Below, piece by piece: positions 8,410-16,046 of a stretch of 64,000 nt of DNA. The notes beneath the pieces were generated by a model that had not been told where the DNA came from, ran no database searches, and saw only the letters and a program-made list of their open reading frames with translations. Source of the stretch: Streptomyces sp. CB03234 (GTDB lineage: Bacteria; Actinomycetota; Actinomycetes; Streptomycetales; Streptomycetaceae); assembly GCF_001905885.1 (NCBI RefSeq), contig NZ_LIYH01000007.1:1-64000 (forward strand), given 5' to 3'. The translations under genes and the position numbers were made by a program. The first letter of the stretch is position 1. The number at the start of each line of letters is the position of its first letter.

Positions 8410-8913
8410 TCAGGGGGTGTAGCGGCCCGCGAACCAGTGGGCGACCGCCGCCGTGTGGAGGGGGAAGGCCAGCTCTGCCGGCGCGTACAGCAGGTGGTGG
8501 CCGGCCGTTTCGTCCGTGGGGGCGGAGGGCGGGAGGGTGGCGGCCGGGCGTGCGGGCAGGAGGCCGAAGAGCAGCAGGTGGCCGGCGGGTGAGCTCATCG
8601 CGTCGGCCAGGCGTACGTCGGCGGCGGAGGCCTCGATGCCGGTCTCCTCCTTCAGTTCCCGTACCACCGCGTCCCGCCAGTCCTCGGCGTGGTCGATGAA
8701 CCCTCCGGGCAGGGCGATGCCGCCGCGCTGCGGCTCGATGGCGCGGGTGATGACGACGAGCCCGGTGCCGTGCTCGCCGGTCACGGGCAGCAGGGCGACG
8801 GCGACCGGGAGCGGGTTGCGGTGGGCGACGGCGCCACAGGCCGGGCATGTGCGGGGCCATCCGGAGCCGGCCGGGTAGCGGGTGCCGCAGCTCGTGCAGT
8901 GGGAGTCCTTCAC
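8410..8913 (-). CDS. Nudix hydrolase with N-terminal zinc ribbon
   Basis: A 167-residue protein. It opens with a four-cysteine zinc ribbon (C6-C9-C23-C26), then the Nudix box, residues 71-93, in the form G-x5-E-x7-REL-x2-EETG. This layout resembles the NudC/NADH-pyrophosphatase-like group but is shorter, so the substrate (a nucleoside diphosphate derivative) is open. The GTG at 8913 is the only start that keeps the zinc ribbon at the N-terminus; the frame continues far upstream through the antisense of the dipeptidase gene and that part is spurious. Only 45 bp separate it from the divergent dipeptidase gene, so the two promoters overlap. Confidence 0.9.
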   Translation of the reverse strand: MKDSHCTSCGTRYPAGSGWPRTCPACGAVAHRNPLPVAVALLPVTGEHGTGLVVITRAIEPQRGGIALPGGFIDHAEDWRDAVVRELKEETGIEASAADVRLADAMSSPAGHLLLFGLLPARPAATLPPSAPTDETAGHHLLYAPAELAFPLHTAAVAHWFAGRYTP

Positions 8914-8958
8914 GGGGCGGACTGTACCGACCCGGCGGGGACCTGTAAGACGGTGCGC

Positions 8959-9774
8959 ATGACAGGACTTGCTTCCGCTCCCCGCCTCCGCCGTGCCCTG
9001 GCTGCCATCGCCACGGCGCTCCTGCCGGCTGTTGCGGTGCCGCCCGCCGCGCAGGCCGCGCCCGAGCCGAAGGCTCCGAAGGAGTTCGTGGCGCTGCGCT
9101 CCGTCGACCCGACGATCACCCAGGAGATGCGCTACACCACCGAGCACAACTTCGTGGGCGAGCCGGTGGACGGCTACCGCCAGCCGGTGTGCATCCTGAC
9201 CCGGCCGGCCGCGCAGGCGCTGCACCGGGCTCAGACGAAGCTGCTGCGGCAGGGCTATGCGTTGAAGGTGTACGACTGTTACCGGCCGCAGCGGGCCGTG
9301 GACCACTTCGTACGGTGGGCGAAAGACCTTCAGGACGAGGAGATGAAAGCGGAGTTCTATCCGCTTGTGGCCAAGTCTCGGCTCTTCGCTGACGGGTACA
9401 TCGCGGAGAAGTCCGGACACAGCCGGGGTTCCACGGTCGACCTGACGATCGTGAAGCTGCCCGCTGCGCCGACCCGCCCCTATGTGCCGGGTGAGAAGCT
9501 GGTCCCTTGTTACGCCCCGCAGCACGAGCGGTTCCCCGACAATTCCGTGGACATGGGGACGGGTTTCGACTGCTTCGACACACTGTCCCATACGGACGAC
9601 CCGCGCATCCAGGGTGCGCAGCGGTCGAACCGGCAGCTGTTGAAGGGCACGCTCGGCGCGGAGGGGTTCGTCAACCTTCCCGAGGAGTGGTGGCACTTCA
9701 CGTACAAGCCGGAACTCTTCCCCGGCACGTACTTCGACTTCCCGGTCTCCCGGCGGTCGGTGGCGGGGCACTGA
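8959..9774 (+). CDS. Secreted D-Ala-D-Ala dipeptidase (VanX/DdpX family)
   Basis: A 271-residue zinc peptidase. Residues 1-33 form a signal peptide (RRAL, hydrophobic core, AAQA cleavage). The VanX zinc motif SGHSRGSTVD gives ligands H154 and D161. EEWWHFTYKPE gives the catalytic glutamate at about 243 and the third ligand H246. An arginine in DCYRPQRAVDHF matches the transition-state arginine. VanX enzymes hydrolyse D-Ala-D-Ala; a secreted form would act on dipeptide or peptidoglycan fragments outside the cell rather than confer glycopeptide resistance, and no vanHA or vanRS genes are nearby. The start ATG 8959 fits the signal peptide. Confidence 0.9.
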   Translation: MTGLASAPRLRRALAAIATALLPAVAVPPAAQAAPEPKAPKEFVALRSVDPTITQEMRYTTEHNFVGEPVDGYRQPVCILTRPAAQALHRAQTKLLRQGYALKVYDCYRPQRAVDHFVRWAKDLQDEEMKAEFYPLVAKSRLFADGYIAEKSGHSRGSTVDLTIVKLPAAPTRPYVPGEKLVPCYAPQHERFPDNSVDMGTGFDCFDTLSHTDDPRIQGAQRSNRQLLKGTLGAEGFVNLPEEWWHFTYKPELFPGTYFDFPVSRRSVAGH

Positions 9775-9815
9775 CGCCGGGTGTCTCGCTTAGCGCCGCC
9801 GACGCGTGGCACACT

Positions 9816-9832
9816 TCTGACGTTCCGTCAGA
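9816..9832. promoter_or_regulatory. Perfect palindrome, probable TetR-type operator
   Basis: TCTGACG-TTC-CGTCAGA, with 7-bp perfect arms and a 3-bp centre, sits 22 bp before the TTG start of the DUF35 gene, where it would block transcription. The core TGACG-N3-CGTCA recurs at 56326-56338. No TetR gene lies next to it. Confidence 0.7.
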
Positions 9833-9853
9833 TCTGCTCGCTGGGGAGGGGCC

Positions 9854-10306
9854 TTGACGCGTACGCGCACACCTGTGGTGGCCGGGTGGTTCACCGATGA
9901 CGGTGACGGGGCCGGCTTCCGGCTGCTGGGGACCCGCTGCTCGGCCTGTACGGCGGTCTTCTTCCCGCGCGAGGACGCCTTTTGCCGCAACCCGGCCTGC
10001 GGGGGCGGGGGCGAGCTGCGGGAGGTACCGCTGTCGAAGCGCGGGCGCGTCTGGTCGTACACGGACGGCCGCTACCGGCCGCCCGCGCCGTACGTCTCGG
10101 ACCCGGCGGCGGTGTGGGAGCCCTACGTCCTGGTTGCCGTCGAACTGGCGGCGGAGGCCATGGTCGTGCTGGGACAGGCCGCCCCCGGGGTGGGCGTCGC
10201 CGACCTGGCCGTCGGCATGGAGGTGGAGGTGGTGCCGGGCGTCCTGGACGAGGACGGGGACACGGTGTGGACGACCTGGCACTGGCGGCCGGTGGTGACC
10301 CGGTGA
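9854..10306 (+). CDS. DUF35 OB-fold protein (zinc ribbon plus OB fold), partner of the SCP-x thiolase
   Basis: A 150-residue protein with a rubredoxin-like zinc ribbon (C29, C32, C44, C49) followed by an OB fold (GRVWSYTDGRYRPPAPY onward). DUF35 proteins form complexes with thiolase-like lipid-transfer proteins, as in the sterol side-chain retro-aldolase Ltp2-DUF35 pair of actinobacteria, and supply the CoA-binding or channelling part. It starts at TTG 9854 after GGGGAGGGG, the only start that keeps the ribbon. Its stop overlaps the next start (GTGA), showing translational coupling to the thiolase gene. The palindrome at 9816-9832 probably controls both. Confidence 0.9.
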   Translation: MTRTRTPVVAGWFTDDGDGAGFRLLGTRCSACTAVFFPREDAFCRNPACGGGGELREVPLSKRGRVWSYTDGRYRPPAPYVSDPAAVWEPYVLVAVELAAEAMVVLGQAAPGVGVADLAVGMEVEVVPGVLDEDGDTVWTTWHWRPVVTR

Positions 10307-11487
10307 AGGACGTCGCCGTACTGGGTGTGGGCATGCACGCGTGGGGGAAGTGGGGCCGCTCCTTCGTCGAGTACGGGACGGTCGCGGCCCGGGCCGCGCT
10401 CGCCGACGCCGGGGTCGACTGGCGGGACGTGGGGTCGGTGGTCGGCGCCGACACGGTGCGGGGCGGCTATCCCGGGTACGTGGCGGGCGCGACGTTCGCA
10501 CGGGCGCTCGGCTGGCAGGGCGCGCGGGTGAGCAGCGTGTACGCGGCGTGCGCCTCGGGCGCCCAGGCCATCGCCACCGCGCGGGCACAGATCCTGGCCG
10601 GGCTGACGGACGTGGTGCTGGTGGTCGGCGCGGACGCGGCACCCAAGGGGTTCTTCGCGCCGGCCGGCGGCGACCGGCCGGACGACCCCGACTGGCTCCG
10701 GTTCCGGGTGCTGGGGGCGACGAACCCGGCGTACTTCGCGCTCTACGCCCGGCGCCGGATGGCCGTGTACGGGGACACGCCGGAGGACTTCGCGCTGGTG
10801 AAGGTGAAGAACGCGGCGGCGGGCGCGCTCAACGCGTACGCCCGCTACCGGAGGCCGGTGACCTCCGACGAGGTGGCCGCCTCGGCCGTGGTCGCCGACC
10901 CCTTGCGGCTGCTCGACATCTGCGCGACCTCGGACGGCGGCGCGGCGCTGGTGCTGTCGTCGATGGCGTACGCGCGCGTGCACGGGGCCACGGACCCCGT
11001 CCGTATCCGGGCGGTGTCGACCGTGACGCCCACCTATCCGCGCACAGTGCTCGATCTGCCGGACATCGCCACCGACTCGGCGGCCGGTGCACCCCCTGCG
11101 GCCCCCTTCCGGGAGTCGATCGCGGCCGCCGCGTACGAGGAGGCGGGCATCGGGCCCGAAGACCTGTCCCTGGCGGAGGTGTACGACCTGTCCACCGCGC
11201 TGGAGCTGGAGTGGTACGAGGACATCGGGCTGTGCGGCCGGGGCGAGGGCGCGGGGCTCGTACGGGAGGGCGCCACGGCGCTCGGCGGCCGGGTTCCGGT
11301 GAACGCGAGCGGCGGCCTCGCCTCCTTCGGCGAGGCGGTGCCGGCCCAGGCCATCGCCCAGGTCTGCGAGCTGACGTGGCAGCTGCGCGGTGCGGCGGGG
11401 GCGCGGCAGGTGCCGGGCGCCCGGTCCGGGATCACGGCGAACCAGGGCCTTTTCGGCCACGGGTCGGCGGTCGTGGCCGTGCGCTGA
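10303..11487 (+). CDS. SCP-x-type thiolase / lipid-transfer protein
   Basis: A 394-residue thiolase-fold protein of the SCP-x/Ltp branch. The nucleophile-loop cysteine C83 in AACASGAQA is present. The C-terminal active loop is NQGLFGHGSAVVAV, not the CxG loop of biosynthetic thiolases, as in lipid-transfer proteins. VYDLSTALELEWYEDIGLC carries the tyrosines expected in aldolase-type members. By analogy with Ltp2 it may act as an aldolase or thiolase on a branched or sterol-type acyl-CoA side chain; the substrate is inference. The GTG start overlaps the DUF35 stop by four bases. Confidence 0.88.
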   Translation: MKDVAVLGVGMHAWGKWGRSFVEYGTVAARAALADAGVDWRDVGSVVGADTVRGGYPGYVAGATFARALGWQGARVSSVYAACASGAQAIATARAQILAGLTDVVLVVGADAAPKGFFAPAGGDRPDDPDWLRFRVLGATNPAYFALYARRRMAVYGDTPEDFALVKVKNAAAGALNAYARYRRPVTSDEVAASAVVADPLRLLDICATSDGGAALVLSSMAYARVHGATDPVRIRAVSTVTPTYPRTVLDLPDIATDSAAGAPPAAPFRESIAAAAYEEAGIGPEDLSLAEVYDLSTALELEWYEDIGLCGRGEGAGLVREGATALGGRVPVNASGGLASFGEAVPAQAIAQVCELTWQLRGAAGARQVPGARSGITANQGLFGHGSAVVAVR

Positions 11488-11492
11488 GCGGC

Positions 11493-11517
11493 GGCGCCCG
11501 GGCGGGGCGCCGGGCTT
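11493..11517 (+). terminator. Hairpin after the thiolase gene
   Basis: GGCGCCC and GGGCGCC pair across a five-base loop just after the stop, then GGGCTTTACG. The stem is short and the T-run weak, so it may be only a partial terminator. Confidence 0.45.
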
Positions 11518-11690
11518 TACGTGTCGTACGGGCGTGTCCAGTGGCGCTGCGGAGGGCCGGTGCTGCCGGCGACCTTGACGCCCCCTCACAGCCGGAGAAC
11601 ACTGCCTGTTCGTCGACATCTCCGGTTCGCCTGTAACAGCACGCCATGCCCGTTCGGCACGCCGTGAAGCCATGGAGCCCAGGAGCCGCC

Positions 11691-12452
11691 ATGAGCAATG
11701 GAGACATTTTCGCCGGTGAGGTCATCGGCACCGCGATCCTCATCCTCTTCGGTGCGGGCGTCTGCGCCGCCGTCACCCTCAACTTCTCCAAGGCGAAAGC
11801 CGCCGGCTGGGTCGTCATCGCCTTCGGCTGGGGCTTCGGCGTCATGGCCGGGGCGTACACCGCCGCTCCGCTCTCCGGAGGGCACCTCAACCCGGCCGTG
11901 ACGGTGGGGGTCGCCGTCGACACGGGCGAGTGGGGCAAGGTACCGCTGTACCTGCTCGCGCAGATGGTCGGCGCGGTGCTGGGAGCCGTACTGGCCTGGC
12001 TGGTCTATTACGCCCAGTTCCGGGCGAACGCCGACGTGAAGACCGCCCAGCCCACGCTCGGGATCTTCTCCACCGCGCCCGAGATCCGCAATCCGGCCGC
12101 CAACCTCACGACCGAGATCATCGCGACCGTCGCGCTCGTCCTGCCGATCCTCGCGTTCGGGAAGAACGACGGCATCGGCGTCGGGCAGATCCCCGGCGAA
12201 AACGCGGGCATCTATGGGTCGGGTATTTCCATCCTCCTGGTGTCGCTCCTGGTGGTGGGCATCGGCATGTCACTCGGCGGGCCGACGGGTTACGCCATCA
12301 ACCCGGCCCGGGACCTCGGGCCGCGCATCGCCCACGCGCTGCTGCCGATACCCAACAAGGGGACGTCCGACTGGGGTTACGCCTGGGTGCCGGTGGCCGG
12401 CCCGCTGATCGGGGGCGTGCTCGCAGGCGTCGTCTTCAACGGGGTCTACTGA
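11691..12452 (+). CDS. glpF: Glycerol facilitator (aquaglyceroporin)
   Basis: A 253-residue integral membrane channel with six helices and two half-helices. The NPA boxes are at residues 67-69 (GGHLNPAVT) and 204-206 (YAINPARDLGPR). Aspartate after the second NPA is the hallmark of glycerol-conducting members. It lets glycerol into the cell for phosphorylation by GlpK downstream. ATG 11691 follows AGGAG. The 200-bp upstream region has repeats around CTGTTCG and CGGTTCG that could be sites for a GylR (IclR-family) repressor, but no gylR gene is adjacent. Confidence 0.93.
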   Translation: MSNGDIFAGEVIGTAILILFGAGVCAAVTLNFSKAKAAGWVVIAFGWGFGVMAGAYTAAPLSGGHLNPAVTVGVAVDTGEWGKVPLYLLAQMVGAVLGAVLAWLVYYAQFRANADVKTAQPTLGIFSTAPEIRNPAANLTTEIIATVALVLPILAFGKNDGIGVGQIPGENAGIYGSGISILLVSLLVVGIGMSLGGPTGYAINPARDLGPRIAHALLPIPNKGTSDWGYAWVPVAGPLIGGVLAGVVFNGVY

Positions 12453-12684
12453 CACGGTTTACGGGTGCCGGCCTGTAGGTGCGGGCCTGCCAATGGGCGT
12501 GGCCTATGAACGTGGCCTATGGGAGCGGCTTGTGGGCGCGGCTTGTGGGCGCGGCCCATTGACTCCTCTCACTGAGGCGGCTCGGAGGCGGCTCGTCGGG
12601 CGTCTCGACCACGCGGCTCACCCGCACGGCTCTACTCACGCGGCTCTACTCACGCGGCTCTTACTCGCGACAAGGGGTTTCGTC
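12453..12684. other. Repeat-rich spacer between glpF and glpK
   Basis: No gene is seen. The spacer holds short direct repeats: GTGGCCTATG twice near 12497-12520, GCTTGTGGGCGCG twice near 12528-12555, and a 14-bp unit CTACTCACGCGGCT twice near 12630-12660. Such slippage-prone DNA lengthens the gap between two genes that are normally co-transcribed. Confidence 0.6.
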
Positions 12685-14190
12685 ATGACGGACAGGTTCG
12701 TCGCCGCAATCGACCAGGGCACCACCTCCAGTCGCTGCATCATCTTCAACCAGGACGGTGCCATCGTCGCCGTCGATCAGCGCGAGCACCGGCAGATCTT
12801 CCCCAAGCCGGGCTGGGTGGAACATGACGCCACGGAAATCTGGTCCAAGGTCCAAGCCGTGGTGGCGGGCGCTCTCGCCAGGGGAGGGCTGCGGGCGGAG
12901 CAACTGAGCGCACTCGGCATCACCAACCAGCGCGAGACGACCGTCCTGTGGGACCGGGCCACCGGAAAGCCCGTGCACAACGCGATCGTCTGGCAGGACA
13001 CCCGTACCTCCGCGCTGTGCACGGAACTCGGGGGCGCGGACGGCCAGGACCGTTTCCGGGACACCACCGGGCTGCCGCTGGCCAGCTACTTCTCCGGGCC
13101 CAAGGCGGCCTGGCTGCTGGACAACGTGCCCGGGCTGCGCAGCCGCGCCGAGCGGGGCGAGATCGCCTTCGGCACCATCGATTCGTGGCTCATCTGGAAC
13201 CTCACGGGAGGTGTCGACGGCGGCGTCCACGTCACCGACGTCACCAACGCCTCCCGGACCATGCTGATGAGCCTGGAGTCCCTGGACTGGGACCGCTCCA
13301 TCCTCGAGGCGATGAACGTGCCGGAGGTGATGCTGCCGCGCATCCGCTCGTCGGCGGAGGTGTACGGCACCGCTGTCGGGCAGCTTGAGGGCGTGCCCGT
13401 CGCGTCGGCGCTCGGCGACCAACAGGCCGCGGTTTTCGGACAGGCCTGCTACGACACGGGCACCGCCAAGAACACGTACGGCACGGGAAGTTTCCTCCTG
13501 CTCAACACCGGGGAGCGGCCGGTTGCCTCGAAGAGCGGGCTGATCACCACGATCGGGTACAAGATCGGTGACCGGGCGCCGGTCTACTGCCTGGAGGGGT
13601 CGATCGCGATCACCGGCGCGCTGGTGCAGTGGTTCCGGGACCAGCTCGGCATCATCCGCAGCGCGGACGAGATCGAGACGCTCGCGGCGAGCGTGGAGGA
13701 CAACGGCGGCGCGTACATCGTGCCCGCGTTCTCCGGGCTGTTCGCGCCGTACTGGCGCTCCGACGCCCGCGGTGTCGTCACCGGCCTGACCCGGTACGTC
13801 ACCAAGGCACACCTGGCGCGTGCCGTCCTGGAGGCGACGAGCTGGCAGACGCGAGAGGTCGTGGACGCCATGTACCAGGACTCGGGCGTCCGGATCACGT
13901 CCCTGAAGGTGGACGGCGGGATGACCGTCAACGGCCTGCTGATGCAGCACCAGGCGGATGTGCTGGGCGTGCCCGTGATCCGGCCCAAGGTCTCGGAAAC
14001 CACCTGCCTGGGCGCGGCCTACGCGGCCGGGCTCGCCACGGGCGTGTGGGCCGGCCTGGACGAGCTGAAGTCCCACTGGCAGCGCGACGCGGCCTGGGAA
14101 CCGCGCATGGAGGCCGCCGTGCGGGAGCGCGAGTACGGCAACTGGCGCAAGGCGGTGGAGCGGAGCTTGGGCTGGGAGGGGGGCGACTGA
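12685..14190 (+). CDS. glpK: Glycerol kinase
   Basis: A 501-residue FGGY-family kinase making sn-glycerol-3-phosphate from glycerol and ATP in the cytoplasm. The N-terminal phosphate motif DQGTTSSR is at residues 10-17. NQRETTVLWDRATGKPVHNAIVW and the second-domain FGGY stretch GGMTVNGLLMQHQADVLG are complete. ATG 12685 follows AAGGGG; the frame is open for 64 codons upstream through repeat DNA and that part is not protein-like. The usual third gene, glpD or gylB, is absent here; a repeat block and a conservon follow instead. Confidence 0.95.
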   Translation: MTDRFVAAIDQGTTSSRCIIFNQDGAIVAVDQREHRQIFPKPGWVEHDATEIWSKVQAVVAGALARGGLRAEQLSALGITNQRETTVLWDRATGKPVHNAIVWQDTRTSALCTELGGADGQDRFRDTTGLPLASYFSGPKAAWLLDNVPGLRSRAERGEIAFGTIDSWLIWNLTGGVDGGVHVTDVTNASRTMLMSLESLDWDRSILEAMNVPEVMLPRIRSSAEVYGTAVGQLEGVPVASALGDQQAAVFGQACYDTGTAKNTYGTGSFLLLNTGERPVASKSGLITTIGYKIGDRAPVYCLEGSIAITGALVQWFRDQLGIIRSADEIETLAASVEDNGGAYIVPAFSGLFAPYWRSDARGVVTGLTRYVTKAHLARAVLEATSWQTREVVDAMYQDSGVRITSLKVDGGMTVNGLLMQHQADVLGVPVIRPKVSETTCLGAAYAAGLATGVWAGLDELKSHWQRDAAWEPRMEAAVREREYGNWRKAVERSLGWEGGD

Positions 14191-14576
14191 CGGGGGCGCC
14201 CTGCGGGAGCCGGCCTGCGGGCGATGGCCTGCGGGCGGATGGCCTGCGGGCGGATGGCCAGGACCGGCCTGGCGGGCCGGGCGTCGCAGCACGGCGCGTA
14301 GGAGCCGGGCCCCGTGGCGGGGGCCTGGCACTGGCCTGGGGCGGTGCCCTACGGCGGTGCCGTACAGGCGGGTGCCTGGAGGCGCGGCGATCCAGGCGGA
14401 GGCGTAAGCGCGTTGCCTGCGCGGGCCCAGGCGGTGGCGTACAGGCGGTGCCTGGAGGGGCGGGCCCGGGGCGGTCCGTATGCATGGTGCCTGGCGCGGG
14501 CCTCCGGGGGGATGTAGAGGGCCGCGTGAGGGCCCGCGGCCCGTGACCGTCCGTGGGGGCACGGGCCGCTGGTCGG
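14191..14576. repeat. 386-bp spacer made of short GC-rich repeats
   Basis: No gene is supported. A GATGGCCTGCGGGCG-type unit occurs three times at about 14220-14262, and a second family around GGCGGTGCCxTACAGGCGG recurs at 14340-14470. The region lies between the ends of glpK and the convergent cvnD, where glpD would be expected, and may mark a deletion or slippage scar. Confidence 0.55.
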
Positions 14577-15188
14577 TCAGGTGGTGACCGGCTCGCGGGT
14601 GCGGGCGGCGATGGTCAGGGCGTGTTCGACCACGGCGACCAAGACCTCCTTGACCGACTCCCGTTCGCGGGCGTCGCACATCAGCAGCGGCACCTCCGGG
14701 TCGAGGTCGAGTGCCGCCCGTACCGTCGCGGCAGGGAAGCGGGCCGCGCCCTCGAAGCAGTTGATGGCCACCGCGAAGGGGATGCCGCGCCGCTCGAAGT
14801 AGTCGATCGCAGCGAAGCTGTCCTCCAGGCGGCGGGTGTCGCACAACACCACCGCCCCCAGGGCCCCTTGTGCCAGCTCGTCCCAGAGGAACCAGAACCG
14901 GCCCTGTCCCGGCGTACCGAACAGGTACAGCACCAGGTCCTCGCGGAGCGTGATGCGTCCGAAGTCCATGGCGACCGTGGTGGTGGACTTGGCTTCGACG
15001 CCGTGCAGGTCGTCGACCGGACGGCCCGCCTCGCTGAGGGTCTCCTCGGTGCGCAGCGGCCGGATCTCGCTGACCGCGCCCACCAGCGTGGTCTTGCCCA
15101 CCCCGAACCCGCCCGCGACCAGGATCTTCAGGGTCACCGGCTCGACCGGTCGCTTCTTGCGGCCGGTGCTAGAGCGCCCGAAGGCCAT
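14577..15188 (-). CDS. cvnD: Conservon GTPase (CvnD)
   Basis: A 203-residue small Ras-like GTP/ATP-binding protein. Walker A GGFGVGKTT is at residues 26-34. The switch II region is changed to LFGTPGQGRF, typical of conservon GTPases, and the base-recognition motif is the degenerate INCFEGA. It is the last gene of the four-gene conservon and overlaps cvnC by 20 bases. CvnD proteins join CvnA-C at the membrane in a complex compared with eukaryotic G-protein receptors; where studied they affect differentiation. Confidence 0.92.
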   Translation of the reverse strand: MAFGRSSTGRKKRPVEPVTLKILVAGGFGVGKTTLVGAVSEIRPLRTEETLSEAGRPVDDLHGVEAKSTTTVAMDFGRITLREDLVLYLFGTPGQGRFWFLWDELAQGALGAVVLCDTRRLEDSFAAIDYFERRGIPFAVAINCFEGAARFPAATVRAALDLDPEVPLLMCDARERESVKEVLVAVVEHALTIAARTREPVTT

Positions 15189-15597
15189 TGATCACCTCAC
15201 GGAGGATGCTGACGTCCGGCAGTTCGGCCGGCGGAACGGGACGGGTCACATGGACGAGTTCGTCCTCGACGAGGTCACCGACCAGGACACGGACCACCCC
15301 TACGGGGAGGTCCAGCCCGGCGGCCAGCTCGGCGATCGACTGGGGGAAGTCGCTGCACCGCTCGACGATCTCCACGTGCTCCGGTGAGAGCGTCTGGTCG
15401 CGGCCGGGGTCGTCGGCCGCGGGTTCGGGGACGACGACCGCGATCAGGTCGAGGCGGTGGCGGGTGGCGCTGCTGGTACGGCCGCGTGTCATCGCGTACG
15501 GGCGGACCACCGGGCCCGCATCGTCGTCGAACCAGTGGTGCGGCTCCTGGCGGTCCCGGCGTCTGTGCCGGCTCTGCTGCCGTGCTGCGTCGCTCAT
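15169..15597 (-). CDS. cvnC: Conservon DUF742 protein (CvnC)
   Basis: A 142-residue DUF742 protein. It has a basic, His- and Arg-rich N-terminus (SRHRRRDRQEPHHW) and a winged-helix-like C-terminal part (LPVGVVRVLVGDLVEDELVHV) ending in the conserved LREVINGLRAL. I chose ATG 15597, which follows GGGGGG at six bases, over the GTG at 15612, which sits directly on its Shine-Dalgarno. Coupled to its neighbours on both sides. Confidence 0.9.
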   Translation of the reverse strand: MSDAARQQSRHRRRDRQEPHHWFDDDAGPVVRPYAMTRGRTSSATRHRLDLIAVVVPEPAADDPGRDQTLSPEHVEIVERCSDFPQSIAELAAGLDLPVGVVRVLVGDLVEDELVHVTRPVPPAELPDVSILREVINGLRAL

Positions 15598-15608
15598 CGC
15601 ATCCCCCC

Positions 15609-16046
15609 TCACCCTCCTGCGGGCAGTCCGGTCCGAGGTGCTGTCGCGAGGTGGGCCCCGACGCGCTTGACCATCAGCGTCATCTCGTACGCGACGAGCC
15701 CGACGTCGGAGTCGGCGTCGGCGAGCACGGCGAGGCAGCTGCCGTCGCCCGCCGCGGTGACGAAGAGGAAGGCGTCCTCCAGTTCGACGACGGTCTGGCG
15801 GACGCGGCCCGCGTCGAAGTGGCGGCCGACGCCCTTGGCGAGGCTGTGGAACCCGGAGGCCACGGCCGCCATGTGCTCGCTGTCCTCGCGACTGAGGTCC
15901 TTGGACGCGCCCGTGGCCAGGCCGTCGCTGGAGAGCACCAGTGCCTTGCGGATGGAGCCGACCCGGTCGACCAGTTCGTCGAGGAGCCAGTTCAGCTCGC
16001 CTGTCGAGCCGGTCGAGTTGGGTGCTGCGGCGTTCGGTGCGGTCAT
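15609..16046 (-). CDS. cvnB: Conservon roadblock/LC7 protein (CvnB)
   Basis: A 145-residue roadblock/LC7 (MglB-like) protein, expected to act as a dimeric GTPase-activating partner of CvnD. The central LVLSSDGLATGASKDLSRED and the C-terminal DVGLVAYEMTLMVKRVG are typical. ATG 16046 overlaps the cvnA stop by four bases. Confidence 0.93.
   Translation of the reverse strand: MTAPNAAAPNSTGSTGELNWLLDELVDRVGSIRKALVLSSDGLATGASKDLSREDSEHMAAVASGFHSLAKGVGRHFDAGRVRQTVVELEDAFLFVTAAGDGSCLAVLADADSDVGLVAYEMTLMVKRVGAHLATAPRTGLPAGG

Noticed and set aside
8959..9774. Glycopeptide-resistance (vanX) cassette
   Set aside because: The enzyme has a signal peptide and no vanH, vanA, vanR or vanS neighbours; it is more likely a cell-wall or dipeptide-scavenging enzyme.
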